A stretch of 64,000 nucleotides of DNA from an uncultured Bacteroidota bacterium (GTDB lineage Bacteria; Bacteroidota; Bacteroidia; Flavobacteriales; Schleiferiaceae): positions 1 to 64,000 of the forward strand of contig CAJXNI010000004.1 in assembly GCA_913057235.1 (NCBI GenBank), in the 5' to 3' direction. The notes under the pieces were generated by a model, which was given only the letters and a program-made list of their open reading frames with translations, did no database searches and had not been told where the DNA came from. Position 1 is the stretch's first letter, and each line of letters opens with the position of its first letter. The position numbers and the translations under genes were made by a program. Below, piece by piece: positions 17,022 through 25,284 of the stretch.

Positions 17022-19469
17022 TTGAAGGCAATTCTTAAAATAGTAAAGTGGATGCTGGGCATTGGGTTGGTTTTGCTAATTGCAGCCGCCTCCCTCCTCT
17101 ACTTTAACCATGATAAAATTATAAGCCTGGTGGTTAGCCAGCTAAATGAGCGCTTGTTAGCTCCGGTACAGGTAGACGAAGTAGAAATTAGTTGGCAAAA
17201 GTTTCCACGGGCAGCGGTAAAAATGAATAGTGTTTTTAGCGCAGGTTTACCGGCTACCCAAAGCGATACACTGCTTTACGCAGAAGAGGTTTTTTTAGCT
17301 TTTAATCTATGGGCGGTTTTTACGGGTGATATTTCCGTAGAGGAAGTTTCGCTGGAACACGGTACGCTTTCGCTGATCACCAACGCCCAGGGTCTAAGTA
17401 ATTACGATATTCTTAATACCCAAGAAGCAGAGGCAGAAGAGTCGTCTGGTTTTAGACTGGAAGCATTTTATCTTAAAGACATCAGGGTAACCTACAAAAA
17501 CCAGCAACAACAACTTGCACTGCAGGGCCACTGCCCGCAGCTAAACGCCAAAGGCCAGTTTAATAAAGAGGTGCAAATAGGAGCGCAACTAGATGCTGTA
17601 CTTCATCACTACCAGCAACAAGGCCAAAGCTATGTACAACAACCTGTGCAGCTGGCCGGGCGCATGGATCTACAAAATAGCCAAAACAACTTACTTTTGA
17701 ATGGTGAAAATGTGACCATTAACCAAAACTTGGTTTTAAACTTTAGCTATGTAAACCAAGCTCAAAAGCACCACCTATTTTTAGAAAGCCAGGAGACCTA
17801 TTTAGAAGACCTATTGCCTTTGGCACAAGAACAAGCCTGGCTCAATCTCCAAACCCTAAGCGCTGCAGGACCTCTAAAAGCCCAAGCCTCCTTAGATCTT
17901 CTGCCCAATGAGCCGCTTCTAAAAGTGACCTTTTCAGGCGATGACACTCAATTGAACTGGTCTGAAAATGGCCGTTTGGAAACGCTGGACTTTTCAGGCC
18001 AATATCAATATCAAGGCGGAGCCGACCAGTTGGAAATTACGGAGCTCACTAGTCGTACTTCTGATCAGTCCATCCGCGGAAGCGCCCTTATTAAAAATTT
18101 AGAACGCCCGCAGGTGACTGCCAACTTGGAAGCCAATATGCCCCTGGAGCAGTGGACCAGGGCCCTGGGACTAGACACCTTAGAAAATGTTGCGGGGCAA
18201 TTGCAGGCCCAGCTGCAGCTGGCTGGGCAGTTTGCAAAGTTTGGCGCGATAACTCAACGCGAGTTAGCCCAAAGCAGCCTAAAAGGACAGCTTAAAATTA
18301 GTGAGGGAGCCTTTAATCTTAAAGGCAGTTCACAGCAAGTAAATAACCTACAGGGCGAGCTTAGTCTAGAAGATAAAAAACTGTTGGTAAATGGCCTCTA
18401 CCTTACCAGTCATGAAAGTGACTTATACTTAAAAGGAACCCTCACCAACACTTTAAACTATTTGTTTTTCAACGATGAGAAACTGGCCGTAAACGTCTTG
18501 GTGAAATCTCAGGAAGTAGTGCTGGATACCTTTCTGCAAAATCAGGAAGGTAGCAACCCCGGCACTTACAGCCTAGCCTTTACCCAAAACCTGAATGTAA
18601 GTCTGCAATTGGAAATAGATCGCTTTGCCTTTGCGGAATTTAAAGCGCAGCAAATCAAAGGGCTTTTAGAAATTCAGGAGGGTAAAATAACGGGCAACCA
18701 GCTATCCATGAAAGCGCAAGAAGGTAGCTACCAAGGGGAATTTAGCCTAAGCCCCATCGCCCAAAAGGGTTATTTTTTAGAGGCGCAACTAAAGGCCCAA
18801 CGCATTAATATGCGGGCACTTTTTGCCGGGTTTCAAAATTTTAGTCAACAAACGCTTACGGCTAATAATTTGGTGGGCACGGCCTGGATCAACACGCGAT
18901 TGAATGCGCGGCTAGATAGCACACTGCAAATAGACCCTTACTCTTTGGTAGCACAAAACGAATTACGAATTATTGATGGCCACTTGAAAAATTATGAGCC
19001 CATGAAAGCCTTGAGTCGCTTTGCGGAGATTGAAGAGCTGGAAGACGTGGCCTTTAGTGAACTCTCTAACGTGATTTCTATCAACAACGGGTTAATTACC
19101 ATTCCTAGCATGGACATAAAAAGCAATGTGTTGGATTTACAATTGCAAGGCACCCACTCTTTTGAGAATGAAATTGACTACTTAGTAAAGCTGCGCTTAA
19201 GTGACGTATTATTTAAAGACCGTAAATCCAAAACCAACCCAGAGTTTGAAGACCACCTGAGTATTGCCCAACGCGATGATGACCACCGCATTCCGGTTTC
19301 CATAACCGGCACCACCGATGCACCTCAAATAAAAGTTACGGGCAAAGACATTGGCCAATCGCTGGGTGAAGATCTAAAAAAGCAGGGCCAGGAGCTTAAG
19401 GAGATTTTTAAAAAAGAGCCTAAGAAAAAAGAGAAAACCGGCATTATTTACGAGTGGGATGGCGGTTAG
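17022..19469 (+). CDS. AsmA-like protein with N-terminal membrane anchor
   Basis: An 815-residue protein anchored by one N-terminal helix (WMLGIGLVLLIAAASLLYF), the rest periplasmic. The N-terminal ~120 residues (NERLLAPVQVDEVEISWQKFPRAAV) and the C-terminal part (SNVISINNGLITIPSMDIKSN, LDLQLQGTHSFENEIDY) match AsmA family ends. The long middle is beta-rich, as in bridge-like lipid-transfer proteins. AsmA-like proteins carry phospholipid between envelope membranes or affect outer-membrane assembly. A TTG start at 17022 is favoured because it keeps the Lys-rich cytoplasmic segment (KAILKIVKW) before the helix; the alternative ATG at 17052 starts inside the helix. The tail is very Lys-rich. Confidence 0.82.
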   Translation: MKAILKIVKWMLGIGLVLLIAAASLLYFNHDKIISLVVSQLNERLLAPVQVDEVEISWQKFPRAAVKMNSVFSAGLPATQSDTLLYAEEVFLAFNLWAVFTGDISVEEVSLEHGTLSLITNAQGLSNYDILNTQEAEAEESSGFRLEAFYLKDIRVTYKNQQQQLALQGHCPQLNAKGQFNKEVQIGAQLDAVLHHYQQQGQSYVQQPVQLAGRMDLQNSQNNLLLNGENVTINQNLVLNFSYVNQAQKHHLFLESQETYLEDLLPLAQEQAWLNLQTLSAAGPLKAQASLDLLPNEPLLKVTFSGDDTQLNWSENGRLETLDFSGQYQYQGGADQLEITELTSRTSDQSIRGSALIKNLERPQVTANLEANMPLEQWTRALGLDTLENVAGQLQAQLQLAGQFAKFGAITQRELAQSSLKGQLKISEGAFNLKGSSQQVNNLQGELSLEDKKLLVNGLYLTSHESDLYLKGTLTNTLNYLFFNDEKLAVNVLVKSQEVVLDTFLQNQEGSNPGTYSLAFTQNLNVSLQLEIDRFAFAEFKAQQIKGLLEIQEGKITGNQLSMKAQEGSYQGEFSLSPIAQKGYFLEAQLKAQRINMRALFAGFQNFSQQTLTANNLVGTAWINTRLNARLDSTLQIDPYSLVAQNELRIIDGHLKNYEPMKALSRFAEIEELEDVAFSELSNVISINNGLITIPSMDIKSNVLDLQLQGTHSFENEIDYLVKLRLSDVLFKDRKSKTNPEFEDHLSIAQRDDDHRIPVSITGTTDAPQIKVTGKDIGQSLGEDLKKQGQELKEIFKKEPKKKEKTGIIYEWDGG

Positions 19470-19509
19470 TTAATTAACATACCGGTAACATAAGCCAAGC
19501 AGGCTTTAG

Positions 19510-19517
19510 TAACTTTG
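19510..19517 (+). promoter_or_regulatory. -7 box TAACTTTG for the 19538-25228 exported-protein operon
   Basis: An exact TAnnTTTG match followed by C, 20 bases before ATG 19538. No equally good promoter is seen before the next genes, so it may drive the whole unit. Confidence 0.55.
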
Positions 19518-19537
19518 CCGCCCCAAATTGGCGTGGT

Positions 19538-20839
19538 ATGAAAGTAAGAATGTTGTGGTTGTTTTTCTCACTGAGCTTTTTGAACTTAAACGCACAGGTT
19601 GAGGACATTAAAATAATGACCTACAACTTAATGTTCTACAAGGCGAGCAATGCTCCTTGCACACATTCCAGAACTCCCGCCCAAAGAGATCAAGACTTAA
19701 CCACTATTGTAAGTTCTGTTAATCCAGACATAATTTGCGTGAATGAATTAGGCGAAGGCGTGGTAAACCCGCTGTTGGTTAACAGCAATGTTTTAAATGT
19801 TAATGGAGTCAACCATTTTAAAAGCGCCAATAGCACCAACAACTCTTCCAGCAGCTTGGTGAACATGCTTTTTTACAATGAAAACAAGTTTACGCTAGAA
19901 AGCCAGAGCACCCTGCAACGCGACTTAAACAACTTTCCTATCATTAGAGTAATTGATTTTTACCGCCTGTATGTAAATGATGCCGGCCTGGGTAGCCCTG
20001 GAGTAGATACCGTATTTTTTACGATTGCCGTAGCCCACCTTAAAGCCGGTTCTTCCAGCGGAGACCAAAATCAGCGCGAAAATGCGGCCGAAGCCATTAT
20101 GGATTACATTGAAAATAATGTAAGCGATCAAAATGTAATCTTAACCGGTGATTTTAACATTAGAAGCAGCAGTGAAAATTCATACCAGGAATTCATTAAC
20201 TACAGCAATGCTTCAGTGGCCCTGAATGATCCCATAAGCACACCTGGCAGCTGGAATAACAATTCCAATTTTGCCAGTATTCATACGCAAAGTACCCACA
20301 GCAGTGGCACAGGTTGTTTTAGCGGTGGCGGTATGGATGACCGTTTTGATTTCTCACTTATCTCCAATAGCATTTCCAATGGTGCTGATAAGCTTAGGTA
20401 CCAAAACTATTATGCGTATGGCCAAGATGGTTCTTCCTTCAACGGAAGTTTAAATACGTCTAACAATTTCTCCGTAAACAGCGTGGTAGCCAGCGCCCTT
20501 TATAATTTTAGTGATCACCTGCCGGTGATATTGGAATTAGAGGCAAGCGTGAGTGGCATTGGTATTTCAGAAGAAGATTATTGGCAGCGAGTGCTGCAGG
20601 TGCCAAACCCATTCAAGAACCAATTAAATGTACATTTTAAGGGCCAGCAAGCTTTTGAGGATGTTGAAATTAGAGTGATTGATTTGACCGGTTGCACCGT
20701 GGCGCATAAATCTACTAGCAACCTGGCCGCTAATGCTCAGGTGAGTTTTAATACAGAAAAGTGGCGCCCGGGAATTTACTTGCTGACTGTAAGCAAGGCT
20801 AATGGCAGCACGGTAACGCGTAAATTGGTGAAGCACTAA
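19538..20839 (+). CDS. Secreted endonuclease/exonuclease/phosphatase-fold enzyme with T9SS tail
   Basis: A 433-residue secreted hydrolase of the EEP (DNase I-like) superfamily. It has a signal peptide (MKVRMLWLFFSLSFLNLNAQ). The metal and catalytic residues are in place: Asn30 (MTYN), Glu70 (CVNELGEG), His167 (AHLKAG), Asp205/Asn207 (TGDFNIRS) and Asp326/His327 (SDHLPV). The last ~75 residues are a type A sorting domain (VPNPFKNQLNVHFKG ... GIYLLTVSK). It should cleave phosphodiester bonds outside the cell or on its surface; nucleic acid is the likely substrate, although EEP enzymes also act on phospholipid or inositol phosphates. The stop TAA shares a base with the next ATG. Confidence 0.9.
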   Translation: MKVRMLWLFFSLSFLNLNAQVEDIKIMTYNLMFYKASNAPCTHSRTPAQRDQDLTTIVSSVNPDIICVNELGEGVVNPLLVNSNVLNVNGVNHFKSANSTNNSSSSLVNMLFYNENKFTLESQSTLQRDLNNFPIIRVIDFYRLYVNDAGLGSPGVDTVFFTIAVAHLKAGSSSGDQNQRENAAEAIMDYIENNVSDQNVILTGDFNIRSSSENSYQEFINYSNASVALNDPISTPGSWNNNSNFASIHTQSTHSSGTGCFSGGGMDDRFDFSLISNSISNGADKLRYQNYYAYGQDGSSFNGSLNTSNNFSVNSVVASALYNFSDHLPVILELEASVSGIGISEEDYWQRVLQVPNPFKNQLNVHFKGQQAFEDVEIRVIDLTGCTVAHKSTSNLAANAQVSFNTEKWRPGIYLLTVSKANGSTVTRKLVKH

Positions 20840-23004
20840 TGAAAAGGCACGTAATCTTGGGTTTTTGGCTAACGTTGCTAGCTCCCCTCGCTATTGAGGC
20901 GCAAACCAGCTTTGATGAAAAAACAACCACCGCCAGTAACGTACGCTTAAATGTTACCAACCTGGGTACTTTTGGTAACGCTTTTCGCGGATACCGCAGT
21001 GCCAGCGGTAATCCCAGTTGTGAATATCCGGCTGGCTCAGGCATTGAGCACCTTTTTGAAGGAGGTTTATGGATTGGCGCTAAAAACAGCAGTGGCCAGG
21101 TGCTGGTATCTACCTCGGCTTATGATGCTCCCCAGGGCTATGCTCCGGGAAGAGGTGGCTTTGAATTCACCGCCAGCCCCGGCTCTACCCTAGACGAACG
21201 GAGTTCACTATTTGACAATCGCTTTTTTGACCCGGCTGCCGTGTCTCACCAAGACTACACTGCCACCTTTACGGATTCAAACATTACCATACCAGGCACA
21301 CAAATTCCCATTAATGACCATGACCGCCCCATGAACGTGGTAGTGGACATGGAAACCTACAACTGGAACTTCACCTTTACGGACTTTTTGGTAATTGTGA
21401 ACTTTAAAGTGCGCAACGCCAGTAATGTTACCTACGAAGATTTATACCTGGGCTTATGGAATAACACTGTGGTGCGTAACGTAAATGTTACCCCGGCCGG
21501 AGCAGGGGGAGCGGCTTTTTACAATAAAGGTGGTAATGGCTACATGGACAGTCTAAACCTGGCCTACTGTTTTGATGCCACGGGCGACCCAGGATTTACC
21601 GAGAGCTACATTGGCCAAAAATTTCTGGGCGCTAGTGATAAAAACGGTTTTAAGCACCCCGCACTGGACAGTGTTTTCAACACCCAAACCGGGCTGTGGG
21701 ATACTGCAAACACCTTTAACGTAAACTATAATTCTTGGGTGTTTAATGATTTCTCAGCAGACTTTGCCTTCCCGGCAACCGAAGACCAGCGCTACCGCAA
21801 AATGGAGGAAGGCCTGGAAGACGACCCATGCTGGGATGACCCAACAGCTGGTAACTGCGGTGGCACAACCATTCAAGCACTGCTCGAGGCTTCTGGCAAC
21901 CGCTCTGATTTAATTTCGGCTGGCCCCATCAATGATTTTGCTCCAGGAGATGAAATTGAGTTTTCTTTTGCCTACGTATTGGCTAAGAAAAATGAAGACG
22001 GCAATCCCAATACCGATAACAATCGTACGCAACGTACTAACCTCATTGCCAATGCCGGTTGGGCACAGCAGGCTTTTAATGGAGAAGACCAAAACTTCAA
22101 CGGGGTACTGGACCCAGGCGAAGACAATGATGGCGATGGCCAACTTACCCGTTTTATTTTACCGAGCCCACCCGCCATACCACGCACCACCATTGTACCT
22201 TCTGATAATCAAATAGATATTTACTGGGCCGATAATTCGCGTAATTCCATTGACCCCATCAGCAATGAAAAAGATTTTGAAGGCTACCGGGTGTACTTAT
22301 CCCGCCAGGGATTTGACGTAACCGGAGTGCAAAACCTGGCCGAAGATTTTAACCTTATTGCCCAATACGATCAAGCAGGAAACGGACTATTTAACGAAAC
22401 TGGCTTTGAAGCCATCGCCCTAGATGAACCCGTGTTTTTTGAGAATGACACCACCGCCTACGTGTACAAATACACCATTGAGAATATTCCCAATGGTTGG
22501 CAGTATGCCGTGGCCGTGACCGCTTTTGATCGGGGTAACCCCGAGAGTAATCTGGAGAGTTTGGAGTCCAGCTTTTTGGCCAATAATTATCGGGCCTTTG
22601 CGGGAACCCTACCCAACCCCAACATGGAAGAAAACTTACCTTTTGCCTACCCTAACCCTTATTACTATGGAGCTGCCTGGGAAGGCCGTTCAAACTTTCA
22701 GGAAGAAAGCCGTAAAATCATTTTTGCCAATTTACCCAAACGCTGTGTGATTCGAATTTACACGGTGTCTGGCGATTTTATTGATGAGATAAGACATGAT
22801 GAAAATTACAGTGGTAGTGACATCCGCTGGTTTGAAACCTTTGGAGCTGAAGATGCTTCCGAAAACCGTTTTTCAGGTGGCGAACACGCCTGGGATCTTT
22901 TATCCTTAAATAGCCAAATTATTAGCCGTGGTCTGTATCTGTTTTCAGTACAGGATTTGGACAGCGGTGAACGTACAACCGGAAAATTTATAATTATCAA
23001 ATAA
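20839..23004 (+). CDS. Large secreted protein with FN3-like and FlgD/T9SS-like C-terminal domains
   Basis: A 721-residue exported protein of unknown activity with signal peptide MKRHVILGFWLTLLAPLAIEAQ. The N-terminal ~400 residues are beta-rich without recognised motifs. An Asp-rich loop DQNFNGVLDPGEDNDGDG near 420 resembles a calcium-binding EF/dockerin loop. A fibronectin III-like domain follows (IDIYWADNSRN ... FEGYRVYLSRQG). The C-terminal ~115 residues begin FAYPNPYYYG and contain IRIYTVSGDFIDEI, then end GKFIIIK, like FlgD-type or type A sorting domains but with a long insertion. It starts on the last base of the nuclease stop codon, so the two are translationally coupled. Confidence 0.78.
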   Translation: MKRHVILGFWLTLLAPLAIEAQTSFDEKTTTASNVRLNVTNLGTFGNAFRGYRSASGNPSCEYPAGSGIEHLFEGGLWIGAKNSSGQVLVSTSAYDAPQGYAPGRGGFEFTASPGSTLDERSSLFDNRFFDPAAVSHQDYTATFTDSNITIPGTQIPINDHDRPMNVVVDMETYNWNFTFTDFLVIVNFKVRNASNVTYEDLYLGLWNNTVVRNVNVTPAGAGGAAFYNKGGNGYMDSLNLAYCFDATGDPGFTESYIGQKFLGASDKNGFKHPALDSVFNTQTGLWDTANTFNVNYNSWVFNDFSADFAFPATEDQRYRKMEEGLEDDPCWDDPTAGNCGGTTIQALLEASGNRSDLISAGPINDFAPGDEIEFSFAYVLAKKNEDGNPNTDNNRTQRTNLIANAGWAQQAFNGEDQNFNGVLDPGEDNDGDGQLTRFILPSPPAIPRTTIVPSDNQIDIYWADNSRNSIDPISNEKDFEGYRVYLSRQGFDVTGVQNLAEDFNLIAQYDQAGNGLFNETGFEAIALDEPVFFENDTTAYVYKYTIENIPNGWQYAVAVTAFDRGNPESNLESLESSFLANNYRAFAGTLPNPNMEENLPFAYPNPYYYGAAWEGRSNFQEESRKIIFANLPKRCVIRIYTVSGDFIDEIRHDENYSGSDIRWFETFGAEDASENRFSGGEHAWDLLSLNSQIISRGLYLFSVQDLDSGERTTGKFIIIK

Positions 23005-23014
23005 ACCCTTACAC

Positions 23015-25228
23015 ATGAGAAATTTACTTACTCTTTTTGTAGTGGCTTGCAGTTTGGCATTCAGTCAGGCGCAAACCTATCCTTTGGTTACGGTTTCACA
23101 GATCAATACCAACATTGATCGTGCTAACTGTAACGACACTTCTGTTGCCTTAGGCGACACGGTGCGCATTCGTGTACACGTGGTAACCGATGGTGGCCTT
23201 TCAGAAGTTGCTTCTGGTTCGGTACAAGGTGGTAACCGTCCCTTTATTTACATGATTGATACTTCTGCCAATGGCGCTGCCACACCAGACCAAGGCATTG
23301 AAGTAATGGGTGTGTATGAAGATGCCAGTAGCAACTTACAACCTGTGCCTGGTTTCACCGCCCTATTCCAAGGTGATAAAGTAGAAGTAACCGGTATTGT
23401 TGAGCAATTTAGCGGTAATACTCAGTTCACTACGCTAGACGTGAATTCAGTAACCTTATTGGCTTCAGGCGATTTACCCGCCAGTGCCTTTACACCTGCG
23501 GTGGTTCCTTTAGGTGACCTTAACGATAACCAACGCGTTAATAATGTGCAACAAGGCGAGCAATGGCAAAACAGCTTTGTAGAGTTGCAAAACGTAACCG
23601 TGGTTCAGGTAACTCCTTTTAGTGGGAACCGGGTGAGTTTTGATGTGCAAGATGCCAACGGAAACCTCATCAACGTAAGTGACCGCTTTTTGGCACAACG
23701 TACTCCCTCGCACACCATTGTTAACCCTAACAGTCCTTCAACCAGCGGTACGGGAAGTTTTGTACCCCCTAGCGTAGGTACTTTCTACACTTCATTGAAA
23801 GGTATTATCCGTCATAGCGCTAACGGCTGTACAGGTGGTACCGGCCGTGGATATGAGATCAACCCGTTTGACTCTACCCACTATGAGGTAGGCGCTTCTG
23901 CCCCTAACATCAATAACGTGATTAACATTCCGTTGCAGCCTACCAGCAGTGACCCCGTAACCATTACAGCTACCATTACCGATGCTGATGGAACTATTGA
24001 TACCGCAGACATTTACTACAGTACGGACCCTACCTTACCTTCAAGCCAGTTTACCAAAGCGGCTATGAGTTTTGTGGGTAATGACAACTATGAGTTTGTG
24101 GTACCTGCGCAACCCAACGGAACTTTAGTTCGCTATTACATCAAAGCAGTTGATAATGACAATAGCGCAGTGGTACTACCGGTAAGTCCGGCCAACGCAA
24201 CCAATCCTTTCTTTAATCACTACACCGTGCGAGATGGCGGCCTTAAGATTTTTGACATTCAGTACAGTGGTAATGGAACCGGTGAATCTGCTTTAGAAGG
24301 TCAAACCGTAACAGTACAGGGAGTAGTAACCGCGGCACGCAGAGATTGTGATTTAGAGTATGTGTACATCCAGGATCCTACCGATAGTCTGTATTCAGGA
24401 ATTGCTTTAATTCCTAACCAAGACTTAGGTGACCTTTACCGCGACCAGTGGGTAGAAGTAACCGGTACCGTGCAAGAAACTTTTGGCGTGACCTATTTGA
24501 ATGTAACCAATGTAGACGGTTTGCCTCTTTCTCAAACCATCATGCCTACCGCTGTAAATCCTTCTGACGCCAACTTAGACCTTGAGCCTTACGAGGGTAT
24601 GCTCATTTCTTTTGAAGATCCGGCCAACGGACAAATTGAAGTAAGCACTGCAGACTTAGGCTTTGGTGAATACGGAGTAGCCGTAGTTGGCAGCAGTGAT
24701 GAGTCTAGAGTATTGGCTGGCCGCCAGGATGGTACCCGCGCTACCTCTAGCTTGTATGTTTCATTGGTGGCCGACACCTCTTACAACACGCAAAACGGTG
24801 CTATGCAAGTACCTCCTGTAGCTACGCAGCAGGGCATGACCATGGACGCCATTCAAGGGGTTCTTTGGTTTAGCTTTGGCAACTACAAGTTGTTGCCTCG
24901 TAACAATTTTGATATTGTGAATCTGAGCGTAGCGCTAGACACCAACAACTGTAACGTGCCTACCAACGTAAGCCTTGCCGAAGTAGAAGAAGCTCAGGTA
25001 GCCGTATACCCTAACCCTGCGCAAAATGTATTGAATATAAGCGTAGAAGGAACGGCCAAGGTAGAAGCACAGCTTTACAACCTTAACGGCAGCTTAGTGA
25101 AATCATTCGCTAAAGCCGGTTCAGGTCAATTAAACGTAAGCGACTTACCAGCCGGTATGTACTTGCTAAAAGTGAACGCAGCTTCATTGAATATTAACCG
25201 TACTTACAAAGTAATGGTTACCCAATAA
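23015..25228 (+). CDS. Secreted protein with ExeM-like OB-fold domains and T9SS tail
   Basis: A 737-residue exported protein with signal peptide MRNLLTLFVVACSLAFSQAQ. Two regions look like the OB-fold domains attached to ExeM/NucH-type extracellular nucleases: about 40-150 (LGDTVRIRVHVV ... GDKVEVTGIVEQFSGNTQF) and 422-515 (TVTVQGVVTAARRD, YVYIQDPTDSLYSGIAL, WVEVTGTVQETFGV). Between them lies an Ig-like domain (ITATITDADGTIDTADIYY). The last ~75 residues are a canonical type A sorting domain (VAVYPNPAQNVLNIS ... LPAGMYLLKVN). There is no nuclease domain here; a separate EEP nuclease is two genes upstream. It begins 10 bases after the preceding gene and ends just before a strong terminator. 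Confidence 0.82.
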   Translation: MRNLLTLFVVACSLAFSQAQTYPLVTVSQINTNIDRANCNDTSVALGDTVRIRVHVVTDGGLSEVASGSVQGGNRPFIYMIDTSANGAATPDQGIEVMGVYEDASSNLQPVPGFTALFQGDKVEVTGIVEQFSGNTQFTTLDVNSVTLLASGDLPASAFTPAVVPLGDLNDNQRVNNVQQGEQWQNSFVELQNVTVVQVTPFSGNRVSFDVQDANGNLINVSDRFLAQRTPSHTIVNPNSPSTSGTGSFVPPSVGTFYTSLKGIIRHSANGCTGGTGRGYEINPFDSTHYEVGASAPNINNVINIPLQPTSSDPVTITATITDADGTIDTADIYYSTDPTLPSSQFTKAAMSFVGNDNYEFVVPAQPNGTLVRYYIKAVDNDNSAVVLPVSPANATNPFFNHYTVRDGGLKIFDIQYSGNGTGESALEGQTVTVQGVVTAARRDCDLEYVYIQDPTDSLYSGIALIPNQDLGDLYRDQWVEVTGTVQETFGVTYLNVTNVDGLPLSQTIMPTAVNPSDANLDLEPYEGMLISFEDPANGQIEVSTADLGFGEYGVAVVGSSDESRVLAGRQDGTRATSSLYVSLVADTSYNTQNGAMQVPPVATQQGMTMDAIQGVLWFSFGNYKLLPRNNFDIVNLSVALDTNNCNVPTNVSLAEVEEAQVAVYPNPAQNVLNISVEGTAKVEAQLYNLNGSLVKSFAKAGSGQLNVSDLPAGMYLLKVNAASLNINRTYKVMVTQ

Positions 25229-25235
25229 ACTGATT

Positions 25236-25275
25236 AAGCAACTGCCCGAAACCGGGCAGTTGCTTTTCTTTTTCA
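25236..25275 (+). terminator. Strong internal terminator between secreted and membrane genes
   Basis: The stem AAGCAACTGCCCG (25236-25248), loop AAAC and exact complement (25253-25265) give 13 paired bases followed by a U-rich tract (TTTTCTTTTTC). It lies 7 bases after the stop of 23015-25228 and only ~20 bases before the next gene. No -7 box is seen between them, so downstream genes probably depend on read-through. Confidence 0.92.
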
Positions 25276-25284
25276 TTGCAGATT

